Below, one piece after another: positions 54,290 through 63,697 of a stretch of DNA of 64,000 bases. The notes beneath the pieces were generated by a model, which made no database searches, was not told the DNA's origin, and saw only the letters and a list, made by a program, of their open reading frames with translations. The translations under genes and the position numbers were made by a program. This DNA comes from Amycolatopsis camponoti (GTDB lineage Bacteria; Actinomycetota; Actinomycetes; Mycobacteriales; Pseudonocardiaceae), in contig NZ_CABVGP010000003.1 in the NCBI RefSeq assembly GCF_902497555.1, forward strand, positions 1,488,001 to 1,552,000, written 5' to 3'. Positions within the stretch are counted from its first letter, which is position 1; the number at the start of each line of letters is the position of its first letter.

Positions 54290-55691
54290 CGGCGGTGCGC
54301 CGCAGGGTGTCGTCGACGTCACGCCCGAGGACTTCCACGTCGTCGCTCTCGGCCTGGCCGAGGGGCAGGAGCAGGTGCACCAGATCCGGCTGAAACTGTT
54401 CACCGCGCTGGATGGCAATGCCGGTGCGGCCGGCGCGGGAGACGGTGCCGAGGCATTCGAACGCGGCTACCAGAGCGCCATGCACACCCTGGTCGCAGCC
54501 TTTTTCCGCGCCTACGACGTGCTCGGCTCGGTCGCCGCGGGCATCGACCAGGCCGGGCTGAACCACTGGACCGCGGACAACTCTTCCCATCCGCAACCCG
54601 GTCCGGCGCCGTGGACGCCGCTGCTGCCGCCGAAGGCCGGCGGCAGCCCGGCGTGGCCGGGCCTGCTGGGGCCGGAGGAGTGGTGGCTGCCGCACGGGAT
54701 CGGCCGGTACGCGCCGAACGCCGACACCGGGAAGCTGACGAACATCCAGCTGGCCTTCGAACAAGCCGGCGACGCCGTCCAGGCGCTGGCGGCCGACCTC
54801 AAGAACAGCATGTTCGAGCTGGTGGAGAACAACGACTCCGCGGACATCGATGCCCTGAACGACTTCTGGGACAGGCTCGCCGGTGGGCACGACACGGCGA
54901 TCTTCTTCGTGCTCCCGCAGTTCCTGCGGAAGCTGTCGACGGCATTCGCGGACTTCCGGGTCTGGGTCGTCGACACCCGTCAGCGCATCGAAGACTCGGT
55001 CCGTGACGTGATCGACGGGGCCGGGCTCGGGCTCGCGATCGCGGGCATCGTCAGCATCCTCACCGAGGGGGCGTTCGACGTCCTCGTGGGCGCGGCCGAA
55101 CTGCTGGGGATCGACGTCATCGGCGTGCTGGCGGGCCCGATCGCGGAGCTCTCGGCCGGAGCGGTGGCCACCCTGGAAGGGGCGGAAGTCCTCGGTGCGG
55201 TCGCGGGCGGGGTGACGGCCATGGCGATGGCGGTCGAGCGGACCCCGGAGCCGAACATCGAGCAGGCGGACACCACGAAGCTCGGTGAGGAGCTCGGTGA
55301 GCGAACCGGCGTGATCGACCAGTCCGAATCCACCTTCAATCAGGCTGAGCGAAAGATCGCCGAACGACTGGCTGGTGAGGGACATGACGTGAAGGCGCTC
55401 AAGCCGTCCACGGAGCCAGGGGTTCGAACGCCGGACGCGCTCCTCGACGGGACGCCGACCGAGTTCAAGACGATCGAGGCGACTGATCCGGGCAGTACGA
55501 AAGTCATGCGAGTGCTGGATGATTCGGCGCGCAAGGGCGGTCAGGCGCGTGAGATAGTCGTCGACGCCGAAGGAACGTCGCTGACGAGAGAAGCCGCACT
55601 CGAAGGTGTGCAGCGTTTCAAAGGCCTCAGGAAGGACGCCTATGACAAGATCATCATCTGGGGTGACGGCTGGACGATCGTCGCTCCTTGA
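54273..55691 (+). CDS. WXG/ESX polymorphic toxin with CdiA-type nuclease C-terminus
   Basis: About 472 aa from the GTG at 54273. The N-terminal helical part (DFHVVALGLAEGQEQVHQIR, LVAAFFRAYDVLGSVAAGID) is ESX-substrate-like. Residues about 250-325 are hydrophobic and may aid membrane passage. The last 120 residues (from about 352, AERKIAERLAGEGHDVKALK) match the tRNA-nuclease CdiA C-terminal type: TPDALLDGTPTEFKTIEATD holds the PD ... E-x-K of a PD-(D/E)xK nuclease, and the domain ends AYDKIIIWGDGWTIV. Base composition drops in this domain compared with its start, as expected for a swapped toxin tip. An immunity-like gene follows. Confidence 0.8.
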   Translation: MARIDDGGAPQGVVDVTPEDFHVVALGLAEGQEQVHQIRLKLFTALDGNAGAAGAGDGAEAFERGYQSAMHTLVAAFFRAYDVLGSVAAGIDQAGLNHWTADNSSHPQPGPAPWTPLLPPKAGGSPAWPGLLGPEEWWLPHGIGRYAPNADTGKLTNIQLAFEQAGDAVQALAADLKNSMFELVENNDSADIDALNDFWDRLAGGHDTAIFFVLPQFLRKLSTAFADFRVWVVDTRQRIEDSVRDVIDGAGLGLAIAGIVSILTEGAFDVLVGAAELLGIDVIGVLAGPIAELSAGAVATLEGAEVLGAVAGGVTAMAMAVERTPEPNIEQADTTKLGEELGERTGVIDQSESTFNQAERKIAERLAGEGHDVKALKPSTEPGVRTPDALLDGTPTEFKTIEATDPGSTKVMRVLDDSARKGGQAREIVVDAEGTSLTREAALEGVQRFKGLRKDAYDKIIIWGDGWTIVAP

Positions 55692-55715
55692 GGGCGGTGC
55701 GGGAGGTGTGCGTCA

Positions 55716-56105
55716 ATGGCAACACATGTCGAAATATTCCTGAGGCCGCTCGAGGCCGTGCCCGTCCAATCGGTCGTCGGCGAGATTGCAGAGCTGGTCG
55801 GAACGCCGCTTCTGCGGGAACCGAAATATCAAGACGAGGCGTACTTCGGGCGGCGCGAGGACGTCGCGGTCGAACTGTTCGTGAACCACGGTTATGAGAT
55901 CTACGACGACATGCCGTTCGCGACACATCCGTACATGCTTCGGTTTCGGACCCTCAATCGGGATGTCGATAACGCTCGTTCTTTCATGGAGAGAACATAT
56001 GGCGCTTTGAAAGCGACGGGGAAGTTCTCGATTTTTTCGACTTACGACCTGCAATACGTCCTCAGTGAGGATATCGAGAACCCGGCCGCGGGAACGAGCT
56101 CGTGA
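55716..56105 (+). CDS. Probable cognate immunity protein
   Basis: 129 aa, 24 bases after the toxin gene, with GGGAGGTG upstream of ATG. No named family recognised. It is small, acidic and predicted alpha/beta (VEIFLRPLEAVPVQSVVGEI, YDDMPFATHPYMLRFRTLNR, FSIFSTYDLQYVLSEDIEN). The gene is visibly richer in A and T than its neighbours, with codons such as AAA, TAT, TTT and ATA rare elsewhere in the window, pointing to recent acquisition together with the toxin C-terminus. Immunity function is inferred from position. Confidence 0.65.
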   Translation: MATHVEIFLRPLEAVPVQSVVGEIAELVGTPLLREPKYQDEAYFGRREDVAVELFVNHGYEIYDDMPFATHPYMLRFRTLNRDVDNARSFMERTYGALKATGKFSIFSTYDLQYVLSEDIENPAAGTSS

Positions 56106-56106
56106 C

Positions 56107-56141
56107 GGGCTGCCTCGCGGAACCGTTCCGCGAGGCAGCCC
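56107..56141. terminator. Strong bidirectional terminator hairpin
   Basis: 17 complementary bases each side (56107-56123 and 56125-56141, arm GGGCTGCCTCGCGGAAC) around a single centre base; the top pairs must open to form the loop. It lies between the convergent immunity and LLM genes, two bases after the immunity stop. Confidence 0.85.
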
Positions 56142-56149
56142 ATCGGTGA

Positions 56150-57025
56150 TCAGCCGATCTTCTCCGCCGCCGGGATGACGTCGGTGCCGAACTTCTCCAG
56201 CACGGCCGGGTTGTGGACGTGCGGGACCATGCCGAGGGCGATGTCGATGCCGAGCCCGTGCAGCCGCTCCAGCTCCTTCAGCAGCTCGCCGGTCTTCTCA
56301 CCGTTCTCGCCGATGTCGAGGATGTGGTAGACGGTCTTGGTGATCGAACCGTAGTCGCGGCCCTCGTTCTCGCAGTGCTGCTTGAGGACGTCGAGCTTGT
56401 GCTCCAGCTCGGGGCCGTTGAAGAGGTTGCACTGGTCGGCGTACTTGGCGACCAGCCGCAGCGTCTTCTTCTCGCCACCGCCGCCGATCATGATCGGCGG
56501 GCGCGGGTCCGACAGCGCCTGCGGCACGTTCAGCAGCCGGGCCGCGTCGAAGTGCTTGCTCTTGAACGGCGCGTCGCCCTCGGCCCACATCTGGAGCACG
56601 TACTGGAGGTTCTCCTCCAGCAGCTCGAAGCGCTCCGCGACCGGCGGGAAGGGGAAGCCGAGCCCGCGGGACTCGTCCTCGTTCCAGCCCGCGCCGATGC
56701 CCAGGATCGCGCGGCCGCCGGACAGCACGTCCAGCGTCGTGATCGCCTTGGCCAGCAGGCCCGGGTGCCGGTAGAGGACACCGGTGACGACGGTCAGCAG
56801 CTTGGCGCGCTCGGTGTGCGCGGCGATGAAGCCGAGGGTCGTGTACGCCTCGAGCATGTCGTTTTCTGTCGCGCCGACCCCGCCGATCTGGAAGAAGTGG
56901 TCCATCACGGCGATGGAGTCGAAGCCCGCGTTGTCGGCGGTGCGGACGACGGCGGCCAGTTCGGCGCCCAGCGCGGACGCCCCGTTCGGCCAGGTGAAGT
57001 CGGGGATCTGCAGTCCGAGTCTCAT
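56150..57025 (-). CDS. LLM class F420-dependent oxidoreductase
   Basis: 291 aa, luciferase-like TIM-barrel. MRLGLQIPDFTWPNG at the start, DSIAVMDHFFQIGG (about 35-48), TVVTGVLYRHPGLLAKAITT, LDVLSGGRAILGIGAGWNED (about 98-117) and the GEKKTLRLVAKYADQCNLFN segment fit the F420-binding subgroup (TIGR03560-like). Substrate unknown. Monocistronic. Confidence 0.87.
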   Translation of the reverse strand: MRLGLQIPDFTWPNGASALGAELAAVVRTADNAGFDSIAVMDHFFQIGGVGATENDMLEAYTTLGFIAAHTERAKLLTVVTGVLYRHPGLLAKAITTLDVLSGGRAILGIGAGWNEDESRGLGFPFPPVAERFELLEENLQYVLQMWAEGDAPFKSKHFDAARLLNVPQALSDPRPPIMIGGGGEKKTLRLVAKYADQCNLFNGPELEHKLDVLKQHCENEGRDYGSITKTVYHILDIGENGEKTGELLKELERLHGLGIDIALGMVPHVHNPAVLEKFGTDVIPAAEKIG

Positions 57026-57065
57026 GGTTTCCGACCGTATACCTGGAGTTACCCCAGCTGCCCGC

Positions 57066-58034
57066 TCAGAAATCTCGGATCAGGGAAACCCTGCCGTGCA
57101 AGGGATCCGTGACGAACACCGTGCGCGTACGCTCGTCGACCGCGACGTCGCCGGGGTTGACGCCCAGCGACAGCTCGCCGGTCAGCGTCCCGCTCGCGCC
57201 GTCGATCCGGCTCAGCCCGTTCTGGCCGCCGTTGGTGTAGACGGTGTTCGTGCCCTGGTGCACGGCCAGCGCGGACGATTCGCTGCGCAGCAACACGGTC
57301 TTGCGCTCGGTGCGCGTCGCCGCGTCCACAATGGACATGTGGTGGATGCCGGAGTTGGCCACGTACACCGAACCGCTCGCGGCGTGCACCGCGACGGCGG
57401 TCGGCCGCGCACCGACCTTCACGCTGGCGACGAACTTCCCGCTGTCGATCGAGAACACCTCGAGCGAGTCCGTGCCGGTGCTGGCGCAGTAGGCGAGCTT
57501 GCGGCCGGCGTCGACCGCGACGCCGCCGAGGCTCGGCTTCGGGCCCGGCACGAGCGCGGCGAGCGTGCAGCTGACGCCGTCCAGCACGGCGAGCATGCCG
57601 GTGCTGCCGCTGACCGCGTAGACGCGGTTGGCCTGGTCGTCCACGGCCAGCGCGGACGCGCCGGCGCCCGCGCCGATCACGCTCACCAGGTCGTGGGTGC
57701 GGCCGTCCAGCACGACGACCGTGCCGGCCGGCGGGTTCGAGACGTAGATCCGGTTGGCTTTCGCGTCGATCGCGACGTCGCCGGGGGCGCCGCCGACGCT
57801 GATGACGGCGCCGACGGTGGCGGTGCGCGCGTCGATGACCGTGACCGTGCCTGCCTCGGGATCGGTGACGTACGCGAGCCCGGTGACGGGGTTCACCGTG
57901 ACCGCGGTGGGCGCCCCGCCGAGCTCGATCGAGCGGACGTCCTCAGCCCGCGCCACCCCGGGCAGGACCAGGGCCCCGGCACCGGCCGTGACCAGGGCGA
58001 ACAGGGTCCTCCGGCCTATCGGGCGACCTCGCAT
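57066..58034 (-). CDS. Secreted YncE-like beta-propeller protein
   Basis: 322 aa. The signal peptide starts MRGRPIGRRTLFALVTAGAG with twin arginines and ends near ARAED, so Tat export is possible. The mature part holds about seven repeats of the YVTN type (VNPVTGLAYVTDPEAGTVTV, DAKANRIYVSNPPAGTVVVL, VYVANSGIHHMSIVDAATR, VFVTDPLHGRVSLIRDF). Likely a surface-binding or scaffolding propeller; no enzyme activity can be assigned. Confidence 0.83.
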   Translation of the reverse strand: MRGRPIGRRTLFALVTAGAGALVLPGVARAEDVRSIELGGAPTAVTVNPVTGLAYVTDPEAGTVTVIDARTATVGAVISVGGAPGDVAIDAKANRIYVSNPPAGTVVVLDGRTHDLVSVIGAGAGASALAVDDQANRVYAVSGSTGMLAVLDGVSCTLAALVPGPKPSLGGVAVDAGRKLAYCASTGTDSLEVFSIDSGKFVASVKVGARPTAVAVHAASGSVYVANSGIHHMSIVDAATRTERKTVLLRSESSALAVHQGTNTVYTNGGQNGLSRIDGASGTLTGELSLGVNPGDVAVDERTRTVFVTDPLHGRVSLIRDF

Positions 58035-58166
58035 CGGCGCCTCCGCTCGTGATCAACTCGCCCTCCGAGCCTAACCCGCGCGATCCCCACGTGAAGGAAC
58101 TTCGCGTCCCCCGATCGCGTTGTTTCCGATGGGTAACTCACCTGAAGAGCGGACGGAGGCGAGCGC

Positions 58167-59018
58167 GTGCACGGGCACCAGAACGGACTGAAGACGGCGA
58201 TGCTGCTCGGTCTGCTGTCGGCGATCATCATCGCGATCAGCGGCCTGTTCGGCCGCGGCGCCCTGGTCATCGGCCTGGTCGTCGCCCTCGGGATGAACGC
58301 CTTCGCGTACTTCAGCTCGGACAAGCTGGCGCTGCGCGCGATGCACGCGCGGCCGGTGTCCGAGGTCGAGCAGCCGGCGATGTACCGGATCGTGCGGGAG
58401 CTCGCCCACGTCGCCCGGCAGCCGATGCCGCAGCTCTACCTCAGTCCGACGGTCGCGCCCAACGCGTTCGCGACCGGCCGCAGCCCTCGCCACGCGGCCG
58501 TCTGCTGCACGACCGGCATCCTCGACCTGCTGGACGAGCGGGAGCTGCGGGCCGTGCTCGGGCACGAGCTGTCCCACGTCTACAACCGCGACATCCTCAT
58601 TTCGTGCGTCGCCGGCGCGCTGGCCAGCGTGATCAGCGTGCTCGCGAACATCGCGCTGTTCTTCGGCGGCAACAACCGCGACGGCAGCCCGCTGGTCAGC
58701 CTCATGCTGATCTTCGTCGGGCCGATCGCGGCGGCGGTCATCCGGATGGGCGTGAGCCGCTCGCGGGAGTACCAGGCCGACGCGTCCGGCGCGAAGCTGA
58801 CCGGCGACCCGCTGGGCCTGGCCTCGGCGCTGCGGAAGCTGGAGGCCGGCACGCGGGCGCGGCCGCTGGTCGCCGAGCCGCAGCTCGTGTCGCAGTCGCA
58901 CCTGATGATCGCGAACCCGTTCCGCCCCGGTGAAGGCCTGAGCAAGCTGTTCTCGACGCACCCGCCGATCGCCGACCGCATCGCGCGGCTCGAGGAGATG
59001 GCCCGCCACCGCCTCTGA
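58167..59018 (+). CDS. htpX: Zinc metalloprotease HtpX homologue (M48)
   Basis: 283 aa, GTG start. Membrane-bound quality-control protease: two N-terminal helices ([35 protein letters not shown]), metal motif [11 protein letters not shown] (about residues 131-141), further helices, the third zinc ligand in [15 protein letters not shown] (Glu at about 198) and a C-terminal [18 protein letters not shown] typical of HtpX. Confidence 0.93.
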   Translation: MHGHQNGLKTAMLLGLLSAIIIAISGLFGRGALVIGLVVALGMNAFAYFSSDKLALRAMHARPVSEVEQPAMYRIVRELAHVARQPMPQLYLSPTVAPNAFATGRSPRHAAVCCTTGILDLLDERELRAVLGHELSHVYNRDILISCVAGALASVISVLANIALFFGGNNRDGSPLVSLMLIFVGPIAAAVIRMGVSRSREYQADASGAKLTGDPLGLASALRKLEAGTRARPLVAEPQLVSQSHLMIANPFRPGEGLSKLFSTHPPIADRIARLEEMARHRL

Positions 59019-59078
59019 CCCGGTCTTCTCAACTGGTGGGAGCGGGAATCCCGGTTCCGGTCCGGCGGTTCCGTAAGC

Positions 59079-60173
59079 ATGGTCTCCGCAGAGCTGCACC
59101 TGGGCGTCGCCATCGACGGGGCCGGGTTCCACCCGGCCGCCTGGCGGGTATCCGCGGCCGAGCCCGCCGCGCTGTTCACCTCCGGTCACTACCTGAGGTA
59201 TGCGAAGCTGGCCGAAGCCGCTTCGCTCGACTTCGTCACCTTGGACGACTCGCTGGCGTTGCAGTCCGGCGGCGAGGGGGTCGTCCGAGGGCGCCTCGAC
59301 GCGCTGCTCACGCTGTCCGCGATCGCACCGGCGACCAGCCGGATCGGCCTGGTCCCGACCGTCACGACCACGCACACCGAGCCGTTCCACGTCTCGACGT
59401 CGGTGGCGACCCTCGACTACGCGAGCCGCGGCCGCGCCGGCGTGCTCGCGGTGCCGTCGCCGACCGACGCCGAGGCCGCGCACTTCGGCCGTCGCCCGGC
59501 CCCGTCACCGCAGGACGGGGAGGCCGAGACGGCGGAAGTCCTCGACGTCATCACCCGGTTGTGGGACAGCTGGGAGGACGACGCGATCGTCCGCGACGCC
59601 GCCACCGGCCGGTTCATCGACCGGGAGAAGCTGCACTACGTCGACTTCGAGGGCCGCTTCTTCAGCGTGAAGGGCCCGTCGATCACCCCGCGTCCGCCGC
59701 AGGGCCACCCGGTGACCGCGGTCTACGGCGACTCGCCGCACGCCGTCGGCGCCGACCTGGTCATCACCCGCGCCGACCACCTCGACGCCGTGCGCGCCGC
59801 GGCCGCCCGCTTCCCGGGAGCCAAGGTCCTGGCCACGGTGTCGATCGTGCTCGCCGAGACCGAGCAGGGCGCCCGCGACCGGCAGCACGAGCTGGACGCT
59901 CTGGTCCCGTTCGAGCCCGCCGGCCTGTCGTTCGTCGGCACCCCCGCGCAGCTGGCCGCCGACCTGCCCCGCTGGGCCGCCGAGACCGGCGTCGCCGGGT
60001 TCCACCTGCGGCCCGCCGTCCTGCCCGACGACCTCGACCTGCTCGCCGGCGAAGTCGTCCCGGCGCTGCGCGCGGCCGGCGCGTTCCGGGACGCCTACCG
60101 CGGCGAGACCCTGCGCGAGCACCTCGGCCTCGGCCGGGCCGTCAACGCCTACGCCGTCACCCCGGGAGCCTGA
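59079..60173 (+). CDS. LLM class flavin-dependent monooxygenase
   Basis: 364 aa luciferase-like barrel. HLGVAIDGAGFHPAAWR, LDFVTLDDSLALQ, LVPTVTTTHTEPFHVSTSVA and LDYASRGRAGVLAVPSPTDA fit the NtaA/DszA-like monooxygenase group, which use reduced FMN from a partner reductase. It starts at an ATG and is followed two bases later by another family member; the two probably form an operon for an organic substrate such as a sulfonate or nitrilotriacetate-like compound (inference). Confidence 0.87.
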   Translation: MVSAELHLGVAIDGAGFHPAAWRVSAAEPAALFTSGHYLRYAKLAEAASLDFVTLDDSLALQSGGEGVVRGRLDALLTLSAIAPATSRIGLVPTVTTTHTEPFHVSTSVATLDYASRGRAGVLAVPSPTDAEAAHFGRRPAPSPQDGEAETAEVLDVITRLWDSWEDDAIVRDAATGRFIDREKLHYVDFEGRFFSVKGPSITPRPPQGHPVTAVYGDSPHAVGADLVITRADHLDAVRAAAARFPGAKVLATVSIVLAETEQGARDRQHELDALVPFEPAGLSFVGTPAQLAADLPRWAAETGVAGFHLRPAVLPDDLDLLAGEVVPALRAAGAFRDAYRGETLREHLGLGRAVNAYAVTPGA

Positions 60174-60174
60174 G

Positions 60175-61485
60175 ATGACCAAGCAGATCAAGCTCGCCGC
60201 GCACTTCCCCGGCGTCAACAACACGACGGTGTGGAGCGACCCCGCGTCGGGCAGCCAGATCGACTTCGCCTCCTTCGAGCACCTCGCCCGCACCGCCGAG
60301 CGCGGCAAGTTCGACTTCCTCTTCCTCGCCGAGGGCCTGCGGCTGCGCGAGCACGCGGGCAAGATCCTCGACTCCGACGTCGTCGGCCGGCCCAACACGA
60401 CCACCGTCCTGGCCGCGCTGTCCGCCGTCACCACGCACCTCGGCCTGGCCGGGACGCTGTCCTCGACGTTCAACGAGCCCTACGAGGTCGCCCGCCAGGT
60501 CGCGAGCATCGACCACCTCTCCGGCGGGCGCGCGGCGTGGAACGTCGTGACGTCGCCGGACGCCTTCACCGGCAAGAACTTCCGCCGCGGCGGATTCCTC
60601 AAGCGCGAGGACCGCTACGCGCGCGCCGAGGAGTTCCTCGCCACCGTGCGCGAGCTGTGGGACAGCTGGCAGCCCGGGACCCTGGTGGGGGACAAGGAAA
60701 ACGGCGTCTTCGCCCGCGACCCCGGCAAATTCGTCCACAGTGGACAGCAGTTCGACATCCACGGCGAGTTCACGCTGCCGCGGACGCCGCAGGGGCAGCC
60801 GATCGTCATCCAGGCCGGCGACTCCGACGAAGGCCGCGAGTTCGCCGCGAAGGCCGCCGACGTCATCTTCAGCCGCCACGGCACCCTCGAAGACGGCCAG
60901 GCGTTCTTCCACGACGTCAAGCGGCGGCTGGCCGCGTACGGCCGCGAATACGGCGAGCTGCTGATCATGCCTGCGGCGACGTTCGTCCTCGGCGACACCG
61001 ACGCCGAAGCCGAAGAGCACGCGCGTGAGATCCGGCTCCAGCAGGTCCGGCCGGCGACCGCGATCCAGTTCCTCGAGCAGGTGTGGAGCCGCGACCTGTC
61101 GGACTACGACGTCGACGGGCCGCTGCCGGAGGTCGACCCCGACCCGGACGCCGAGCCGCTGACCTGGGGCCGCGTCCGGCACGAGAAGGACCAGGTCGCG
61201 CTCGCGCGCAAGTGGCGGGCGATCGCGGAGGAGAAGAAGCTCTCGATCCGCGAGCTGGTGATCGAGGTCACCGCGCGGCAGCAGTTCGTCGGCACGCCGT
61301 CGACGGTCGCTTCGACGATCGACGAGTACGTCCAGTCCGACGCGGCCGACGGGTTCGTCCTCGTGCCGCACCTGACGCCGGGCGGGCTCGACGAGTTCGT
61401 CGAGAAGGTCGTCCCGCTGCTGCAGGAACGCGGGGTGTTCCGGACGGAGTACACCGGGACGACGCTGCGCGAGCAGCTCTTCTAG
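60175..61485 (+). CDS. NtaA/SnaA/DszA family flavin monooxygenase
   Basis: 436 aa. [17 protein letters not shown] at the start, [17 protein letters not shown] (about 43-59), [40 protein letters not shown] (about 109-128), [24 protein letters not shown] core ([13 protein letters not shown]) and [18 protein letters not shown] are the group's landmarks. Its stop overlaps that of the convergent rmlA within the palindrome CTAG (61482-61485). Confidence 0.9.
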   Translation: MTKQIKLAAHFPGVNNTTVWSDPASGSQIDFASFEHLARTAERGKFDFLFLAEGLRLREHAGKILDSDVVGRPNTTTVLAALSAVTTHLGLAGTLSSTFNEPYEVARQVASIDHLSGGRAAWNVVTSPDAFTGKNFRRGGFLKREDRYARAEEFLATVRELWDSWQPGTLVGDKENGVFARDPGKFVHSGQQFDIHGEFTLPRTPQGQPIVIQAGDSDEGREFAAKAADVIFSRHGTLEDGQAFFHDVKRRLAAYGREYGELLIMPAATFVLGDTDAEAEEHAREIRLQQVRPATAIQFLEQVWSRDLSDYDVDGPLPEVDPDPDAEPLTWGRVRHEKDQVALARKWRAIAEEKKLSIRELVIEVTARQQFVGTPSTVASTIDEYVQSDAADGFVLVPHLTPGGLDEFVEKVVPLLQERGVFRTEYTGTTLREQLF

Positions 61486-62363
61486 GCCGAAGCTCCCGCG
61501 GCTGCGGCGACTGCCTTCACGTAGTCGCCGTAGCCGGACTTCGCCAGCTTCTCGCCCAGCGCGTAGCACTCGTCGGCGTCGATGAAGCCCATCCGCAGCG
61601 CGATCTCCTCGAGGCACGCGATGCGCACGCCGGTGCGGTGCTCCAGCACCTGCACGAACTGCCCGGCTTCGAGCAGCGAGTCGTGCGTGCCGGTGTCGAG
61701 CCACGCGAAGCCGCGGCCGAGGTCGACCAGCGACGCCCGGTCCTGGCGCACGTACGTGAGGTTGACGTCGGTGATCTCCAGTTCGCCGCGCGGTGACGGC
61801 TTGAGCGCGCGCGAGATCTCGACGACCTGGTTGTCGTAGAAGTACAGGCCGGTGATCGCCTTGTTCGAGCGCGGCTTCGCCGGCTTCTCCTCGATGGAGA
61901 CCAGCTTGCCGTCCGCGTCGACTTCGCCGACGCCGTAGCGCTCGGGGTCCTTCACCGGGTAGCCGAACAGGACGCAGCCGTCGAGGTCCCGCACGGCCTG
62001 CTGCAGGCGGCCGGAGAAGCCCTGGCCGTAGAAGATGTTGTCGCCGAGCACGAGCGCCACGTCGTCGTCGCCGATGAAGTCCGCGCCGATCACGAAGGCC
62101 TCGGCCAGTCCGTTCGGGCTGGGCTGCTCGGCGTAGGAGAACGAGACGCCGAACTGGTCGCCGTTGCCGAGCAGCTTGCGGAACATCGGCAGGTCGGCGG
62201 GGGTGGAGATGACGAGGATCTCGCGGATCCCGGCCAGCATCAGCACCGAGATCGGGTAGTAGACCATCGGTTTGTCGTAGACCGGCAGCAGCTGCTTCGA
62301 CACCGCCTGGGTGATCGGGTGCAGGCGCGTCCCGCTGCCTCCGGCCAGCACGATGCCCTTCAT
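61482..62363 (-). CDS. rmlA: Glucose-1-phosphate thymidylyltransferase
   Basis: 293 aa from the ATG at 62363 with GAGGAGG upstream. [20 protein letters not shown] is the G-x-G-T-R-L dTTP-binding start; [40 protein letters not shown] and [20 protein letters not shown] follow the RmlA pattern. It makes dTDP-glucose, the entry to dTDP-deoxysugars. RmlB, RmlC and RmlD are not beside it; the RmlC-like gene is 17 kb away. Confidence 0.93.
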   Translation of the reverse strand: MKGIVLAGGSGTRLHPITQAVSKQLLPVYDKPMVYYPISVLMLAGIREILVISTPADLPMFRKLLGNGDQFGVSFSYAEQPSPNGLAEAFVIGADFIGDDDVALVLGDNIFYGQGFSGRLQQAVRDLDGCVLFGYPVKDPERYGVGEVDADGKLVSIEEKPAKPRSNKAITGLYFYDNQVVEISRALKPSPRGELEITDVNLTYVRQDRASLVDLGRGFAWLDTGTHDSLLEAGQFVQVLEHRTGVRIACLEEIALRMGFIDADECYALGEKLAKSGYGDYVKAVAAAAGASA

Positions 62364-62414
62364 GAACTGCCTCCTCGGATCCGGCGTCGGCCCCACCCTA
62401 CGGGCCGGGCGGGA

Positions 62415-63551
62415 TCAGAAAGCCGGTCCCTTGCCGAAGTAGGCCTTGCAGCCGGTGTTGTACTCGGTGGCGATCTCGAGCACGTTCTTGCCGCCGTCGA
62501 CCGGCAGCAGCGTCGAGGAGTAGTTCGGGCAGAAGTTGTTGTGGATGCCGGTGATGTGCACCGGCGCGGGCAGCTCGTACCAGTTGCCGCTGCCGAAGTT
62601 GTCGTTCGCGAGCAGCACCTGGCCGTTCTTCGGCTGCGGCTGGCCCTTCGCGTTGGTGTAGATCTGCCCGACCATGACGATCCGGACGCCGTTCGGGCCG
62701 CCGGGGAAGAGCGTGATCGTCTGCGCGTGCTGGAAGTAGTTGCCGTTCGCGGTGTCGACGCGCGTGCCGGGGTCGGTGGGGCTGCCCCAGTTGGCGCCGT
62801 CGGGGGAGATCTTGAAGTACGGGTCGCAGTAGCGGTCGCGGAAGTTGCAGATCTCGTAGGCGAAGTAGTAGCGGCCGTCGGGCAGCCGGCGGATGATCGG
62901 CATGCCGGGCCGGACCCGGTCCGGCGGGATGGCCAGGGTGAGCTGCTTGGTGCCCCAGTTCACGCCGTCGGTCGAGGCGACTCGGTTGAGGACCTGCGCG
63001 TACTTCGGTGCCTGCGTCTCGTCGGCGAAGTGGAGCCAGAGCGTGCCGCCGGCGTCGACGGTGAACTCGGGCTCCCAGATGCCGTCGATGTTGTGCGAGC
63101 GGGCGGCTTCGGACAGGAACCGCCACGAGCGGCCGCCGTCCGGGCTGGCCCAGACCTTGATCCCGACGCGCCGCTGCGCCCCGGCGTCCTGCCGGTAGGA
63201 GGCGGCCCAGAGCAGGGTGCCCGCGCGCAGGCGGCCGACGCGCTCCGGCAGTTCGTAGAGCGTGCCGCAGCACATGCCGTACCGACCGTCGGGATCGTGG
63301 ATGGCGCCGATCTGGTGGAAGGTCTCGCCCTCGTCGGTGCTTTCCAGGACGGGCGTGAACTTGCCACCGGCGTCTTCGCTGGTCAGCGCCGCGACGATGT
63401 TCCCGCGGCCGAAGATGGAGTGATCGAGCCGGACCAAGCGCGCGTACGAGCCGAGGCCGGGCAGGAGCTGCTTGCGCTCGGCGGCGCTCGCGGGGGTCAG
63501 TGTCGCGCAGATCACGGTGAGTGACAGCACGAAGGCGAGCAAACGGCGCAT
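62415..63551 (-). CDS. Secreted sialidase-fold (BNR/Asp-box) protein
   Basis: 378 aa from the ATG at 63551 (a GTG at 63566 is possible). Sec signal MRRLLAFVLSLTVICATLTP, cleavage near ASAAE. Asp-box repeats S-x-D-x-G-x-[TS]-[FW] recur (STDEGETF, SPDGGRSW, STDGVNW, SPDGANW), the mark of six-bladed sialidase-like propellers. Cys pairs (GMCCGTL; NFRDRYCDPY; NFCPNYSS) suggest disulfides. The arginine triad of true sialidases is not evident, so it may be another exo-glycosidase or a binding protein. Confidence 0.8.
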   Translation of the reverse strand: MRRLLAFVLSLTVICATLTPASAAERKQLLPGLGSYARLVRLDHSIFGRGNIVAALTSEDAGGKFTPVLESTDEGETFHQIGAIHDPDGRYGMCCGTLYELPERVGRLRAGTLLWAASYRQDAGAQRRVGIKVWASPDGGRSWRFLSEAARSHNIDGIWEPEFTVDAGGTLWLHFADETQAPKYAQVLNRVASTDGVNWGTKQLTLAIPPDRVRPGMPIIRRLPDGRYYFAYEICNFRDRYCDPYFKISPDGANWGSPTDPGTRVDTANGNYFQHAQTITLFPGGPNGVRIVMVGQIYTNAKGQPQPKNGQVLLANDNFGSGNWYELPAPVHITGIHNNFCPNYSSTLLPVDGGKNVLEIATEYNTGCKAYFGKGPAF

Positions 63552-63697
63552 TCTGAGCCTCTCCACGCGGTGACCGCGCGATTACAGCACGCGAATGGGG
63601 TCCTTCGTGGACAGTCACACGGGGCATTCGCGCGTTCGAGGGGTTTGCTGTGCGCTTTCGGGTGACCGGTAACGTGGAGTGGCTGCGAGGGGGAGCG
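63552..63697. promoter_or_regulatory. Divergent promoter region
   Basis: 146 bases between the sialidase-fold gene and the lipoprotein gene, which start in opposite directions. GAGGGGGAGCG just before 63698 is a strong ribosome-binding site. No clear operator or sigma box stands out. Confidence 0.4.

Noticed and set aside
55418..55440. GGGGTTCGAACGCC resembles a tRNA T-loop
   Set aside because: No acceptor or anticodon arms pair around it and it lies in the nuclease domain of the toxin gene. No tRNA or rRNA gene was found in the window.
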